Assembly (NCBI GenBank): GCA_020697375.1
Contig: JAJFBJ010000047.1
Location: 1-34,832, forward strand
Direction: 5' to 3'
From: Nitrospira sp.
Lineage (GTDB): Bacteria > Nitrospirota > Nitrospiria > Nitrospirales > Nitrospiraceae
Length of the DNA stretch: 34,832 nt
The notes beneath the pieces were generated by a model, which ran no database searches, was not told where the DNA came from, and was given only the letters and a program-made list of their open reading frames with translations. Shown here piece by piece: positions 16,184 through 24,835 of this stretch. The translations under genes and the position numbers were made by a program. Position 1 is the stretch's first letter. Each line of letters starts with the position of its first letter.

Positions 16184-16503
16184 GGAACTGCACTTCTGCC
16201 ATCGCGACGCTCCTATCAGTCGTCCCATCTCGAACATACACGAGTGTGGAATCCCAGGCCTCGGTCAACCAACGCGTAGCGGTTCAGCCACCCGGCCTGC
16301 CGCTCCTCCTGTGTGCCGGCCCGGCCACGCTCATGTGGTGAGTGACTGTTCGTTTTTGTGATATGCAATCGAACGATACGGCCCTTTAGGACCAACCCTT
16401 TGGGGTCAGTGCTCTTGAAATGCGGTGACTTGCCTTTTTCTGAGAGAGGGTATGGGACTTGCTGATAATCCAGCCGGTCTCACATTTCACTGAAGGCAGG
16501 ATT
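16184..16503. other. Intergenic stretch of 320 bases, no gene seen
   Basis: It lies between purK and the hybrid kinase. There is a small hairpin near 16389-16408 (GGACC with GGGTC around a CTTT core) but no T run that would make it a convincing terminator. I see no RNA gene. The kinase is preceded by AAGGCAGG just before ATG 16504. Confidence 0.4.
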
Positions 16504-18366
16504 ATGAGCGTGACATTGTCCTCCGCTGAATTCGACCAAACCTTGCAGCACTCAGCCATGCGAGGCCTGGCTCGTTGTCTCAATCACCCCCGATCGCGAA
16601 CCATGTTTCTGCAGGGGCTTGTCGCAGGCATTCTTTCCTACGAATTGTTGATCGGCAATGAAACGATATTCGGGCCTGCGGTGAGCCGAACGATGACGGC
16701 CAGCCTGATTCTGGTCAGCGGTGGCATCATGCTGTTGCCGCGAAACCTTCTGGAGAGCGTCTGGTTTCCAGGCGCGTTGATCAGCCTCAACACGGTGCTG
16801 GTGACGGGAACGATTTACCTATCCGGGAACGCCAGCTCGGAGTTGTATCTCACCTATTTTCTTCTTGTCCTGATTGCGTCCTCGGCTCCGTCGCTGAGAC
16901 AGCTCCTGGGCCTCTCGCTGGTGGTCTGCACGGGATATGGTGTATTGGTGTACGAACATGCGATGCAGTCGGGCGCCCTTGCCGTGGGGCACGTCCTGGG
17001 CATTCCCATATTGCTGATTATGGCGGTGTTTTATGGAGTGACACTTGAAACGGTCGCCAACGAGCGTCGGCGAAGTCGCTGTTTGCAGGAAGACGTGCAG
17101 GGTTTGAAGCAGTCCGAACAGGCGCTGGAGGAGCGCCGGGCACAGCTGGCCATGCGCGTGCAAGGCTTGAAACAGGGACTCTCCCGGGCGAACCAAGAAA
17201 TCCGTCAAGGCATGGTTGAGCGGACGGGACTGGAGCGGCAGCTTCGGGAAGCCCAGAAGTTCGAGGTGGTGGGTCGCCTGGCTTCCAGGTTGGCGCATGA
17301 ATTCAATTTGGTGACGGCGGTCATTGGAAATAGGACCGGCGTGATTTTGTCAAGGCTGAGGCCGGAAGATCCGTTGCAAGCTCCGGTGCATGACATGTTC
17401 AGGAGCGGGGAACGGGCTGCGGCATTGACGGCACAGCTCCTGGCGCTGAATAGCCATGAACCGACGGTTCGGGACACGCTGTCGCTTGGGCCGGCGATTG
17501 AAACGATGCGAGAAACACTCCAAGGATTGCTTCCCGATGAAATCGGCTTGCATGTGGCAAGCGACTCTCCAACCGCCTTAGTGGAGATCAGTTACGACCG
17601 GCTGGAACAGGTCTTGTTTCATCTGGTCGCCAATGCGCGGGATGCGATGCCGGATGGCGGTCGCATAGATATCTCGCTGCAGGTCATCACAGGCGAGGCT
17701 CTCCCTATTGAACAACTGGAAAAGAATCCACGGAAACGCATGGCACGGATTGCCGTCAGCGACAGTGGCCGTGGAATGACCTTGGACGTTCAATCGCACA
17801 TGTTCGAGCCTTTTTTTTCGACCAGGGAAGACAAGACCGGTCTCGGCCTGACTTGCGTGTATGGAATCACCAGACAAGAGGGAGGCGCGATCGAAATAGA
17901 AAGTCAGCCCGGACAGGGAACGACGGTGCGTCTCTATTTCCCTCTGATGGAGCGAAACGGTGCGTTGCGTGACACGAAGGTCATCCGCGAGTGTCTCTCA
18001 AATGGAGCCGAAACGGTGCTGCTCGTTGAGGAGGACGAAATCTCCAGGAAGCTTGCGCGATCGACGCTTCAGCGCCATCGATATCAGGTGCTGGAGGCGG
18101 GGTCCGGGGTGGAGGCATTGGTGGTGGCCCACCAGTATGGGGCGCCGATCCATCTCATAGTCACCCATCTTTCGATGGCCGAGATCAGCGGACGGGAGTT
18201 GGCCAAGCGCCTGGTGCTTCAACATCCCAAGATGAAGGTATTGTTTCTGTCCGGATTCCCGGAGGAGACGATGACGATTCATCGAATCAATAAAAAATAC
18301 TTCTTGCAGCGGCCCTATCAGCAACAGGCATTGGCCGGGAAGGTCCGAGAGTTGCTGGATACGTAA
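16504..18366 (+). CDS. Membrane hybrid histidine kinase with degenerate receiver domain
   Basis: The 620-residue product has about six transmembrane helices (residues 35-180), a coiled coil (about 185-245) and a HisKA-type helix with LAHEFN (His265). A complete HATPase domain follows (LVANARDAMPDGG, DSGRGM, FEPFFSTRE, GLGLTCVYGI). The C-terminus (about 505-620) is a receiver fold. Its acidic pocket (VEEDE) and LSGF serine are present, but the phospho-accepting aspartate is His555 (VTHLSM, normally TDxxM) and the conserved lysine is Arg603 (LQRPY, normally KP). The kinase core looks active while the receiver should not take phosphate in the usual way. ATG 16504 is preferred over 16459 because AAGGCAGG lies directly upstream. 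No sensor domain beyond the membrane helices is seen. Its response-regulator partner is not in the window. Confidence 0.85.
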   Translation: MSVTLSSAEFDQTLQHSAMRGLARCLNHPRSRTMFLQGLVAGILSYELLIGNETIFGPAVSRTMTASLILVSGGIMLLPRNLLESVWFPGALISLNTVLVTGTIYLSGNASSELYLTYFLLVLIASSAPSLRQLLGLSLVVCTGYGVLVYEHAMQSGALAVGHVLGIPILLIMAVFYGVTLETVANERRRSRCLQEDVQGLKQSEQALEERRAQLAMRVQGLKQGLSRANQEIRQGMVERTGLERQLREAQKFEVVGRLASRLAHEFNLVTAVIGNRTGVILSRLRPEDPLQAPVHDMFRSGERAAALTAQLLALNSHEPTVRDTLSLGPAIETMRETLQGLLPDEIGLHVASDSPTALVEISYDRLEQVLFHLVANARDAMPDGGRIDISLQVITGEALPIEQLEKNPRKRMARIAVSDSGRGMTLDVQSHMFEPFFSTREDKTGLGLTCVYGITRQEGGAIEIESQPGQGTTVRLYFPLMERNGALRDTKVIRECLSNGAETVLLVEEDEISRKLARSTLQRHRYQVLEAGSGVEALVVAHQYGAPIHLIVTHLSMAEISGRELAKRLVLQHPKMKVLFLSGFPEETMTIHRINKKYFLQRPYQQQALAGKVRELLDT

Positions 18367-18378
18367 TGGAGTCGGATG

Positions 18379-19083
18379 TTAATACCGCCATGAAGTGGGG
18401 CGCGCAGGCGTAAAAAATCGTACCTCCGGTCGTTTGAAGAAACCGATCAGCACCATCCCAGCGATGAATCCACCGATGTGAGCGAAGAATGCCACCCCGC
18501 CTCCTTGGGATCCCGGGCTCAATCCTCCGCTCAGAAGCTGCATCACGAACCAGAATCCCAACACGATGCCGGCCGGCACATAGGTCATGCCGACGACCGG
18601 TGCGAGCAGCAGCACTCGGGCATGCGGAAAGAGCAGGAGGTAGGCGCCCAGAATTCCGGAAATGGCGCCGCTGGCTCCGACCATCGGGATAGTAGACGTC
18701 GGTTCGGTCAGGGCATGGCTGAGTGCCGCCAAGGTACCGCAGGCTACATAAAATACGATGAACCTTGCATGGCCCATGACATCTTCGATGTTATTACCGA
18801 AGATCCATAGGTACAGCATGTTGCCGATGAGGTGCATCCAACTGCCATGCAGGAACATGCTTGTCACTACGGTCGAGTAAGCGGGAATGGCCATCATCTC
18901 GGGAGGGAGTGCGGCATGGCCGAACACGACAGCGGGAATTGCGCCGAACTGATAGACAAAGATCTCCCCCGGGCCCGGGAGAAGAGAGCTTTGATAGAAA
19001 AAGATGAGGCAGCAGACGACGATGAACGCGATGGTTACGACCGGTGTGATTTCCGTCGGGTTATCGTCGTTAAGCGGCATCAT
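18379..19083 (-). CDS. Rhomboid family intramembrane serine protease
   Basis: The 234-residue product has six to seven membrane segments. The rhomboid motifs are present: FLHGSWMHLIGNMLYLWIFG (77-96), the nucleophile in VGASGAISG (Ser138) and the catalytic histidine in FAHIGGFIAG (His202). These enzymes cut membrane proteins inside the bilayer. The opening MPLNDDNPT resembles the MIPLRDDNPT start of this bacterial subgroup, so the true start may be the second ATG (19080). No clear ribosome binding site is visible. It converges with the hybrid kinase gene, whose stop is 12 bases away. Substrate unknown. Confidence 0.88.
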   Translation of the reverse strand: MMPLNDDNPTEITPVVTIAFIVVCCLIFFYQSSLLPGPGEIFVYQFGAIPAVVFGHAALPPEMMAIPAYSTVVTSMFLHGSWMHLIGNMLYLWIFGNNIEDVMGHARFIVFYVACGTLAALSHALTEPTSTIPMVGASGAISGILGAYLLLFPHARVLLLAPVVGMTYVPAGIVLGFWFVMQLLSGGLSPGSQGGGVAFFAHIGGFIAGMVLIGFFKRPEVRFFTPARPTSWRY

Positions 19084-19106
19084 ACGTACACCAGGAATTG
19101 AGTCGT

Positions 19107-19961
19107 TTAGAGGGCCGGCCGAGGGAGCCGGGGGTTGGGAAGAAGGGAGCCGTCTTTCTGCAATGGCACCGAGAATCCGGCCGCGTGGGTATGGCCTCCT
19201 CCGCCGAATGAGGCGGCGATAGAGCCCACGTCGGTTCCCTCCTCGCGGGACCTGAGGCTGTAATATCGTTTGCCGTCGCGGTCGTGCCAGATGAGACAGA
19301 ATGGAAAACGCATCGACAACCGTTCGCCGATTTGGCTGGTGAGCACTGTGCTCTGAACAACTGGGATGGTTGCTCCCTCGAAATGCATCATCACAGCCTG
19401 TGCCGCGAGTTTCGTGACGAGTTCATTCTCATAGCGGAGAATGGCCCGGCCGTCCCGTTCTAGTTCCTGCTGCTCGAAACGGTTCCATAGTTGAAAGTCG
19501 AACGGATGCGACGCGAGCGCGGCGCTGATTTCCCGGCTGTTCGGAAGCGCCCAAGTCCACAAATCCTTGTCCTGCACATAGCGAAGCAGCCAGGGCGCCG
19601 GTTCATCATGAGCCCATTCCCACCCGAGCACGGCGCCTGATTTATTCAGATCGAAATAGGCATAGGGAAGGTCGGCCAACGCCTTTTCGGCCGTGACGTG
19701 ATGATCCAGGACGACGAGGCTGCCTGCGTCCTTGGCCATGGCTTCGAGGATCGGCCGGGTGTAACTGAAATCCACGATGACAATGTGTTGTCCGGTCAGG
19801 TTTGGGGGAGGCGGGTCCCCATGTTTCACGGCGACATACCGTGCGTCGGGATAACGTCTCCACAAGGCCCAGGCGGCGGCGAAACCGTCGGTACATTCCG
19901 CGTGATAGAGGATCACCGTGGGGGGAGAAGGGGAAAGTCGTCGCATGGCGGCTGCCGTCAT
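19107..19961 (-). CDS. DHH-family phosphoesterase
   Basis: The 284-residue product has the DHH metal-binding motifs: ILYHAECTDGFAAAWAL (motif I, normally HxDxDG), a VDFSYTR aspartate, LVVLDHHVTA (the DHH signature) and a C-terminal DHHA1-type GGGGHTHAAGF. Family members hydrolyse phosphoester bonds in short oligonucleotides, cyclic dinucleotides or polyphosphate. The substrate here cannot be told. The first motif has HAECTDG rather than the common HxxPDxDA, closer to the uncharacterised DHH proteins than to NrnA or RecJ. The gene sits 23 bases upstream of the rhomboid gene on the same strand. Confidence 0.82.
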   Translation of the reverse strand: MTAAAMRRLSPSPPTVILYHAECTDGFAAAWALWRRYPDARYVAVKHGDPPPPNLTGQHIVIVDFSYTRPILEAMAKDAGSLVVLDHHVTAEKALADLPYAYFDLNKSGAVLGWEWAHDEPAPWLLRYVQDKDLWTWALPNSREISAALASHPFDFQLWNRFEQQELERDGRAILRYENELVTKLAAQAVMMHFEGATIPVVQSTVLTSQIGERLSMRFPFCLIWHDRDGKRYYSLRSREEGTDVGSIAASFGGGGHTHAAGFSVPLQKDGSLLPNPRLPRPAL

Positions 19962-20051
19962 GCGGCCAGCCTAGCATGTCCGTTCATGCAGACTAAAGTG
20001 CTATCTCAGGAAGAGACGGTGGCCCATGACGACGGCGCCATAGAGATCAAA

Positions 20052-21107
20052 TCACGCCGTCTCAGGAAGACGGTTGAGGTGATTGATGAGTTGCCTGAGA
20101 CGGCCGGCACTCCGGCGGTGGAAGGAGAAGGTCAAACGCATGAGATCTTTCAGTCCCGGCTCATCGATTTCCTCAGGTAGGGACGGTCGTTGCTCGAATG
20201 TGCCGTCCGTCAGCAGATCGTTGAATTGGTCCTGCACTTCATGAAGTTGCGTCTCGGTCAGGGGGGTCTTCAGCCTGATGGCCAGTTGGCGTCCCACGAA
20301 TCGGAGTGAATGGTACCGTCGGTAAAACAAACGAATTTCTGTGACGGCATCCTCAACATTGTCCACGATGGTAAAGAGGGAGAGATCCTCGGCGTTGATC
20401 AGACGGCGTTTCAACAATTGATCGGTGATAAACGAGTTCCAGTGATTCCAGTAGTCACATCCGGGTGCTTGCAGACAAACGATCGGTTTCGGATCACTCT
20501 TGCCGGTTTGCACGAGGGTCAAAATTTCAAACCCTTCATCGTGGGTACCGAACCCGCCGGGGAATAAAGCAATGGCATGCGACTCCTTCTGAAACATCAG
20601 TTTGCGTGTGAAGAAGTATTTGAAGGTGACGAGCTTGGGGTCATCGGCAATGACGGCATTGGCGCCCTGCTCGAAGGGCAGCATGATATTGACGCCGAAA
20701 CTGTGCTCGCGTCCGGCCCCTTCCTGCGAAGCCCGCATGATGCCATCCGCTCCGCCGGTAATGGTCATATAGCCCTCTTCGACCATTCTTCGGGCAAACT
20801 GAAAGGCAAGCTGGTAATTGGGATCGTCGGCGAGAGTGCGGGCCGACCCGAAAACACTGATTTTCAAGCGGTGCCGATAGCCTTGGAACACTTGGAAAGC
20901 ATGCCGTAGTTCTTTCAACGCGCGATTGACGATTTTCAGATCCAACACGTCCAGCTGTGAATCCGACAGCCGGATGACACCGGTGAGGATTTCTTTCATG
21001 AGCGCCGCCTGGATATCATCGTCCGGACGGTCGAGCAGGGTGCTCAATTGTGTGAGAATCTCATTTTTCGTCGGGGTCGGTCTTGAACGGGATGCAGGGC
21101 TTTTCAT
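20052..21107 (-). CDS. LOG-family-like Rossmann nucleotide-binding protein with extended ends
   Basis: The 351-residue product contains the Rossmann core of the LOG/lysine decarboxylase-like family: ISVFGSARTLADD, YMTITGGADGIMRASQEGAG and the signature FPGGFGTHDEGFE (usual PGGxGTxxE). The core spans about residues 80-260. LOG enzymes release free bases from nucleoside monophosphates, as in cytokinin activation, but most bacterial members have no proven role. Here an N-terminal helical region of about 80 residues and a C-terminal part of about 90 residues surround the core, so it is larger than the usual 180-220 residues. It is a lone minus-strand gene between DHH and CBS-PilZ genes. Confidence 0.8.
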   Translation of the reverse strand: MKSPASRSRPTPTKNEILTQLSTLLDRPDDDIQAALMKEILTGVIRLSDSQLDVLDLKIVNRALKELRHAFQVFQGYRHRLKISVFGSARTLADDPNYQLAFQFARRMVEEGYMTITGGADGIMRASQEGAGREHSFGVNIMLPFEQGANAVIADDPKLVTFKYFFTRKLMFQKESHAIALFPGGFGTHDEGFEILTLVQTGKSDPKPIVCLQAPGCDYWNHWNSFITDQLLKRRLINAEDLSLFTIVDNVEDAVTEIRLFYRRYHSLRFVGRQLAIRLKTPLTETQLHEVQDQFNDLLTDGTFEQRPSLPEEIDEPGLKDLMRLTFSFHRRSAGRLRQLINHLNRLPETA

Positions 21108-21208
21108 CAGTTGTCACCCCCAAACACGGTAAACGGCGGACGCCTATCGCAGGAGAAGGAAATCATAACAACCCCTGCCCGGCGAAGCAAAGATTCATCG
21201 GAAGAAGG

Positions 21209-21985
21209 TTAGGAAGGTTCGGACGTACGGGGCAAATTTTGAAGGACCCAGGCGCGTATTTTCGATTCATCGGAAGGAGGCATGGGAGCGAATTGGATAT
21301 CGACTCCGGGATTGGGTCCCATTATCCCATCCTCTCCCGGAAAGTCCTGTTCATAACTGCTATTGAGAATGGTGCCGCGCAGGGAGAAGCTCAAATCGGG
21401 TCCGGGAAGAAGAAATGAAAGGACTACCGCCGTGCCGGGAAGCAGCAATGTCCGGCTTTCGATGAAGGCCCCCACATGGCTGAGTTGCCGGATTGTGGCG
21501 ATATGTTTCGCCGCTTCACCTTCGCCATCCGCAACTCGTACGGTGGCGGGGAGGCAGGTCTCGCATCGCCGGGGAGCCAGCGCAAGATCCCTGGCCGTGA
21601 GAATACCCACCGGTTGGTTTTGTTTCGTCACGATCAGGAGCGAAGCCCCGGTGGCGGCCATCACACTCGTGGCATCTTCAAGCATCTGATCGTATTCGAT
21701 GGAATATACCGGTTTCGACATGATGGTCCGAACTTCCACGTCGTGCGGTTCCAATCCCTGTGCCACGACCTTCTTCACGATGTCGCCGGACGTCATGATC
21801 CCGAAGGTGGTCTCGCTGTCTTTCACCAGTAGACAGGGCATATGCTCACGGTCGAGAAGCAACGCGGCTTCGCTCACGGAGACATCCCCGGGAACCTGTA
21901 CCACGCCCGGTGTCATCATGTGCGCCACCAACGAGGTTGAAGAATTGGATGATCTGTCGCGGAGCATGTAGCCGGCCTTTGTCAT
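21209..21985 (-). CDS. CBS-pair protein with C-terminal PilZ-like domain
   Basis: The 258-residue product has two CBS motifs in its first half: HMMTPGVVQVPGDVSVSEAA to GIMTSGDIVKKVV (about 22-75), and TIMSKPVYSIEYDQMLEDA to GILTARDLAL (about 87-135). These usually bind adenosine nucleotides. The second half (about 145-250) looks like a PilZ beta barrel, with LSHVGAFIES and GVDIQFAPM. The PilZ RxxxR motif is not evident and the (D/N)xSxxG motif reads QLSHVG, so c-di-GMP binding is doubtful. A start at 21967 (MLRDRSS) is possible. The layout suggests a nucleotide-responsive regulator. Confidence 0.7.
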   Translation of the reverse strand: MTKAGYMLRDRSSNSSTSLVAHMMTPGVVQVPGDVSVSEAALLLDREHMPCLLVKDSETTFGIMTSGDIVKKVVAQGLEPHDVEVRTIMSKPVYSIEYDQMLEDATSVMAATGASLLIVTKQNQPVGILTARDLALAPRRCETCLPATVRVADGEGEAAKHIATIRQLSHVGAFIESRTLLLPGTAVVLSFLLPGPDLSFSLRGTILNSSYEQDFPGEDGIMGPNPGVDIQFAPMPPSDESKIRAWVLQNLPRTSEPS

Positions 21986-22132
21986 CGCTTGAGCCTGTTT
22001 CTCGCCGCGAGAGGGGCTGACGTCCGGGCTCGGCGACCATCACGTCGAAAGGAAGTATAGCAGATGGTTTGTTGGATCGGCGGTTCCATCTTCCCTTGTC
22101 AAGCAAGAGGTTAGGCGATTAGACTGCACCAC

Positions 22133-23650
22133 ATGCATGTCTCTACGATCGTTTCAAAATATGCTAAACGAGACCTGATGGAAAGGGAATTCACACAACG
22201 CGCGGGCCGTATTTCCCCGCATGGCCTCGGTCTGTCGGTGGATGTCTATTCTCCGGATTTGCTCCACCTCCTTCAATCGCTCCGTGAAGCGGAATTGAGA
22301 GCCGGGTACTTAGAGATCTTCAAAGCGACGACCTCAGCCATGCGGTATGTTCGGCGGCAACTGCCGGACATCAAGCTAACCTACCATGGAGAAGGCTTAT
22401 GGGTGACACAGCCGGATTTTTTGCGGAGCTGCTCGGGGCTGCAAGGCCTGGCGGAAGCCTGTGCGCAGACAGCCGCACTCGGAAGCGCTTGGCTGAATCA
22501 TGAATGTGCGACCAAACAGATGGCGGGCTATGCATTCGGTACGTACCTGCCGCCATTGTATACGGAGTTGTCGGCAAGAGTGACCGCCGAAAATCTCATC
22601 TTCCTTCAGGGACAGTTGGACGAGCTGGTTCGATGTCACATGGACATTCCCCCGCTGGTCTTGCTGGAAATGCCGCCGTTGACCTATTTCGCCTGCGGAT
22701 CTCTCGGGATTCCCGAGTTTTTCCGCATGGTGACCGATCGGGCGCCCTGTGGCTTGGTGTTGGATATCGGCCACTTGTGGACGGTGTATCGCTATACGGG
22801 AGTATGGCGTCGCCAGGCGTTGGAGTCGTTCGTCGGGCAGTTTTTAGATGATTTTCCAATGCAGCGGGTGGTGGAGATTCATGTGGCCGGGCTTGCAGCA
22901 CAGGGTGAAACAAGGGGGGACGCCAAGCCCGGTACATTGCCGTACTGGATCGATGCGCATGAGGCTCCTATTCCGGACGTCTTATTCGATCTATTGGCGC
23001 AGGTATTGGCTCATCCCCGCCTGACGGGTCTGAAAGGCGTGGCGCTCGAAGTCGACACCAAGCCGGTCGCAGCCATCGTCACCGAATTTCGCCGGTTCCG
23101 TGAACGCTTCGAATCGACAGTTCGTTGCGCGGAACAGGCGGTTCATATCGATCTACCGCCATGCAAGCAGTCGGAGGCCCGGAAATATTGTCATCCGGTA
23201 GGCTCGCCCACACCGGAAGAGCAGGCGACATTGCATCGGCAGTACGAAGGGTATGTCGAACTCGTGACGGCTTCGGATCGCGCATCCACGGCGCATGAAC
23301 TTTCCTTGTTGGGGGGATCGCTGGATGATCTGGACCGATATCGCGAGACCTACCTTCCTCATGAGTTGCTCCATTGGGGTGGTGAGTTGAACGATATGTT
23401 TCCGAAAACAAGCGATTTGTTAGGGGCGGCCGGTATCCCTCTAGAGCGATTCGTCTCCTTCTGGTTCGAAATGCCGAGACCCGAACAGGACGAGTATGAC
23501 TTTTTCCTGTTGAAGATCGATCGATTCATCGAATTTGTGGAACGTGACTGTCCCTCCGCCTGTACGACCGTAACGGAAGAGGCGGAGGAATTGCGGGCGG
23601 CCTATCATGCGGCGAATGAGCCTATCCTATGGGTCAAGGTGTCCGCATGA
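22133..23650 (+). CDS. MNIO (DUF692) family protein with fused C-terminal domain
   Basis: The 505-residue product has an N-terminal TIM-barrel part (about 30-320) matching DUF692, now called multinuclear non-haem iron oxidases (MbnB, TglH). Likely iron ligands appear in family order: YHGEGLW (His85), LLEMPPLTYF (Glu179), GLVLDIGHLW (Asp211, His214), VVEIHVAGL (Glu249, His250), YWIDAHEAPIPD (Asp274, His276) and VALEVDTKP (Glu306). MNIO enzymes modify cysteine or other residues of ribosomal peptides, usually with a separate DUF2063-type partner. Here residues 325-505 add a domain with RYRETYLPHELL, FPKTSDLLGAAGIPLERFV and FFLLKIDRFIEFVE. This resembles DUF2063 (YRNN..., FP.t..LLG), so partner and enzyme may be fused. 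ATG 22133 is the longest start; ATG 22178 is possible. No precursor peptide gene is visible nearby. It overlaps the dus gene by four bases (ATGA). Confidence 0.72.
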   Translation: MHVSTIVSKYAKRDLMEREFTQRAGRISPHGLGLSVDVYSPDLLHLLQSLREAELRAGYLEIFKATTSAMRYVRRQLPDIKLTYHGEGLWVTQPDFLRSCSGLQGLAEACAQTAALGSAWLNHECATKQMAGYAFGTYLPPLYTELSARVTAENLIFLQGQLDELVRCHMDIPPLVLLEMPPLTYFACGSLGIPEFFRMVTDRAPCGLVLDIGHLWTVYRYTGVWRRQALESFVGQFLDDFPMQRVVEIHVAGLAAQGETRGDAKPGTLPYWIDAHEAPIPDVLFDLLAQVLAHPRLTGLKGVALEVDTKPVAAIVTEFRRFRERFESTVRCAEQAVHIDLPPCKQSEARKYCHPVGSPTPEEQATLHRQYEGYVELVTASDRASTAHELSLLGGSLDDLDRYRETYLPHELLHWGGELNDMFPKTSDLLGAAGIPLERFVSFWFEMPRPEQDEYDFFLLKIDRFIEFVERDCPSACTTVTEEAEELRAAYHAANEPILWVKVSA

Positions 23651-24831
23651 ATTTTTGGTCTAAGCTTCCGCAGCCCATCCTGGGTTTGGCCCCTATGGAT
23701 GGCGTCACTGACGCCACCTTCCGGCGCGTGGTGGCTGCTCAGGGGCGACCCGATGTCATGTTTACCGAATTCACCAACGTCAGCGACCTCTGTCGCGGGC
23801 CTGAACATCTGCTGTCCTCACTCATCTACAGCGAGTGCGAACGGCCGATTGTGGCGCAGCTTTACGGCAAGGATCCCGACCTGTTTTATCGTGCGGCGCA
23901 TGTGGTCTGTGAGCTCGGCTTCGACGGACTCGACGTCAACATGGGCTGTCCTTCGAAAAACGTGGCCTCGTCGGGATCGGGAGCGGCGTTGATCAAGACT
24001 CCCGACTTGGCCCACGCCATTTTGCAGGCTACCAAGCAAGGGCTGAATGATTGGGCTGGCGGCCAGTCGATCGATAGCCTGGGGTTTAAGCCATCCCGCG
24101 TCGAGCTCATTCGAGCCATGAATTTGCTCCGGGCCGGCGTGCCGGCTGTTCCGCGTCGTCTCCTTCCATTGTCGGTCAAAACGCGGCTGGGGTTTGATTG
24201 CAGCGTCGTCGAAGGGTGGGTGGAGCATCTGCTGGGGACCGGCCCGGCGGCAATCACGTTGCATGGGCGGACGCTCCAGCAGATGTATCGAGGAGCAGCC
24301 GATTGGTCGGCCATAGCCGCAGCAGTAAAAGTCGCACAGGGTTCGGAGACGCTGATTCTCGGGAACGGAGACCTTCACACGTTGGTAGACGCGGCCAGGC
24401 GCATTGCCGAGAGCCGGGTGCAGGGTGTCCTGGTCGGGCGGGGGACGTTGGGAGCGCCCTGGTTTTTTCGCGCAAAAGAACAGGCCCGACAGGCGATGCG
24501 CGAGCAAGCTGACCTCCACGACGTGCCGGTAACCGCATGGGAGACTCAGATCTCGGTGGACCAGCGGATGCGCGTGATGCTGGACCACGCGAAGCAATAT
24601 GAATCCATCGCGGGACTTGAGCGGTTCCGTTCGATCCGCAAGCATCTGGGCTGGTACTGCAAAGGATTTCCGCATGCCGCGGCGATGCGTTTACAGATGT
24701 TTCAGGTCTGTAACGTGCCGGATGTTGAACGCGTGGTCGCAGATTTTTGTCGCCATCTCATGGGAGCAGATCCCGTCGCCATTGACTCGGCAGCCTTCGA
24801 ATCCCAGCCTTCCCAGCCCTGTGTCTTCTGA
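23647..24831 (+). CDS. tRNA-dihydrouridine synthase
   Basis: The 394-residue flavoenzyme has the Dus signatures LGLAPMDGVTDATFRRVV (FMN site, 12-29), IVAQLYGKDPDLF and DGLDVNMGCPSKNVASSGSG with catalytic Cys101. ITLHGRTLQQMYRGAADWSA and LILGNGDLHTLVDA follow. It reduces uridines of tRNA to dihydrouridine. The product is about 60 residues longer than DusA/B/C, with an insertion after the catalytic loop (LNDWAGGQSIDSLGFKPSRV). Which D-loop position it serves is not clear. ATG 23647 overlaps the MNIO stop, so the two are probably coupled; Maf follows after four bases. Confidence 0.88.
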   Translation: MNFWSKLPQPILGLAPMDGVTDATFRRVVAAQGRPDVMFTEFTNVSDLCRGPEHLLSSLIYSECERPIVAQLYGKDPDLFYRAAHVVCELGFDGLDVNMGCPSKNVASSGSGAALIKTPDLAHAILQATKQGLNDWAGGQSIDSLGFKPSRVELIRAMNLLRAGVPAVPRRLLPLSVKTRLGFDCSVVEGWVEHLLGTGPAAITLHGRTLQQMYRGAADWSAIAAAVKVAQGSETLILGNGDLHTLVDAARRIAESRVQGVLVGRGTLGAPWFFRAKEQARQAMREQADLHDVPVTAWETQISVDQRMRVMLDHAKQYESIAGLERFRSIRKHLGWYCKGFPHAAAMRLQMFQVCNVPDVERVVADFCRHLMGADPVAIDSAAFESQPSQPCVF

Positions 24832-24835
24832 CTCC

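Noticed and set aside
24790..24815. TTCGAATCC string resembling a tRNA T-loop
   Set aside because: It is inside the dus coding sequence and has no acceptor or anticodon stems around it.
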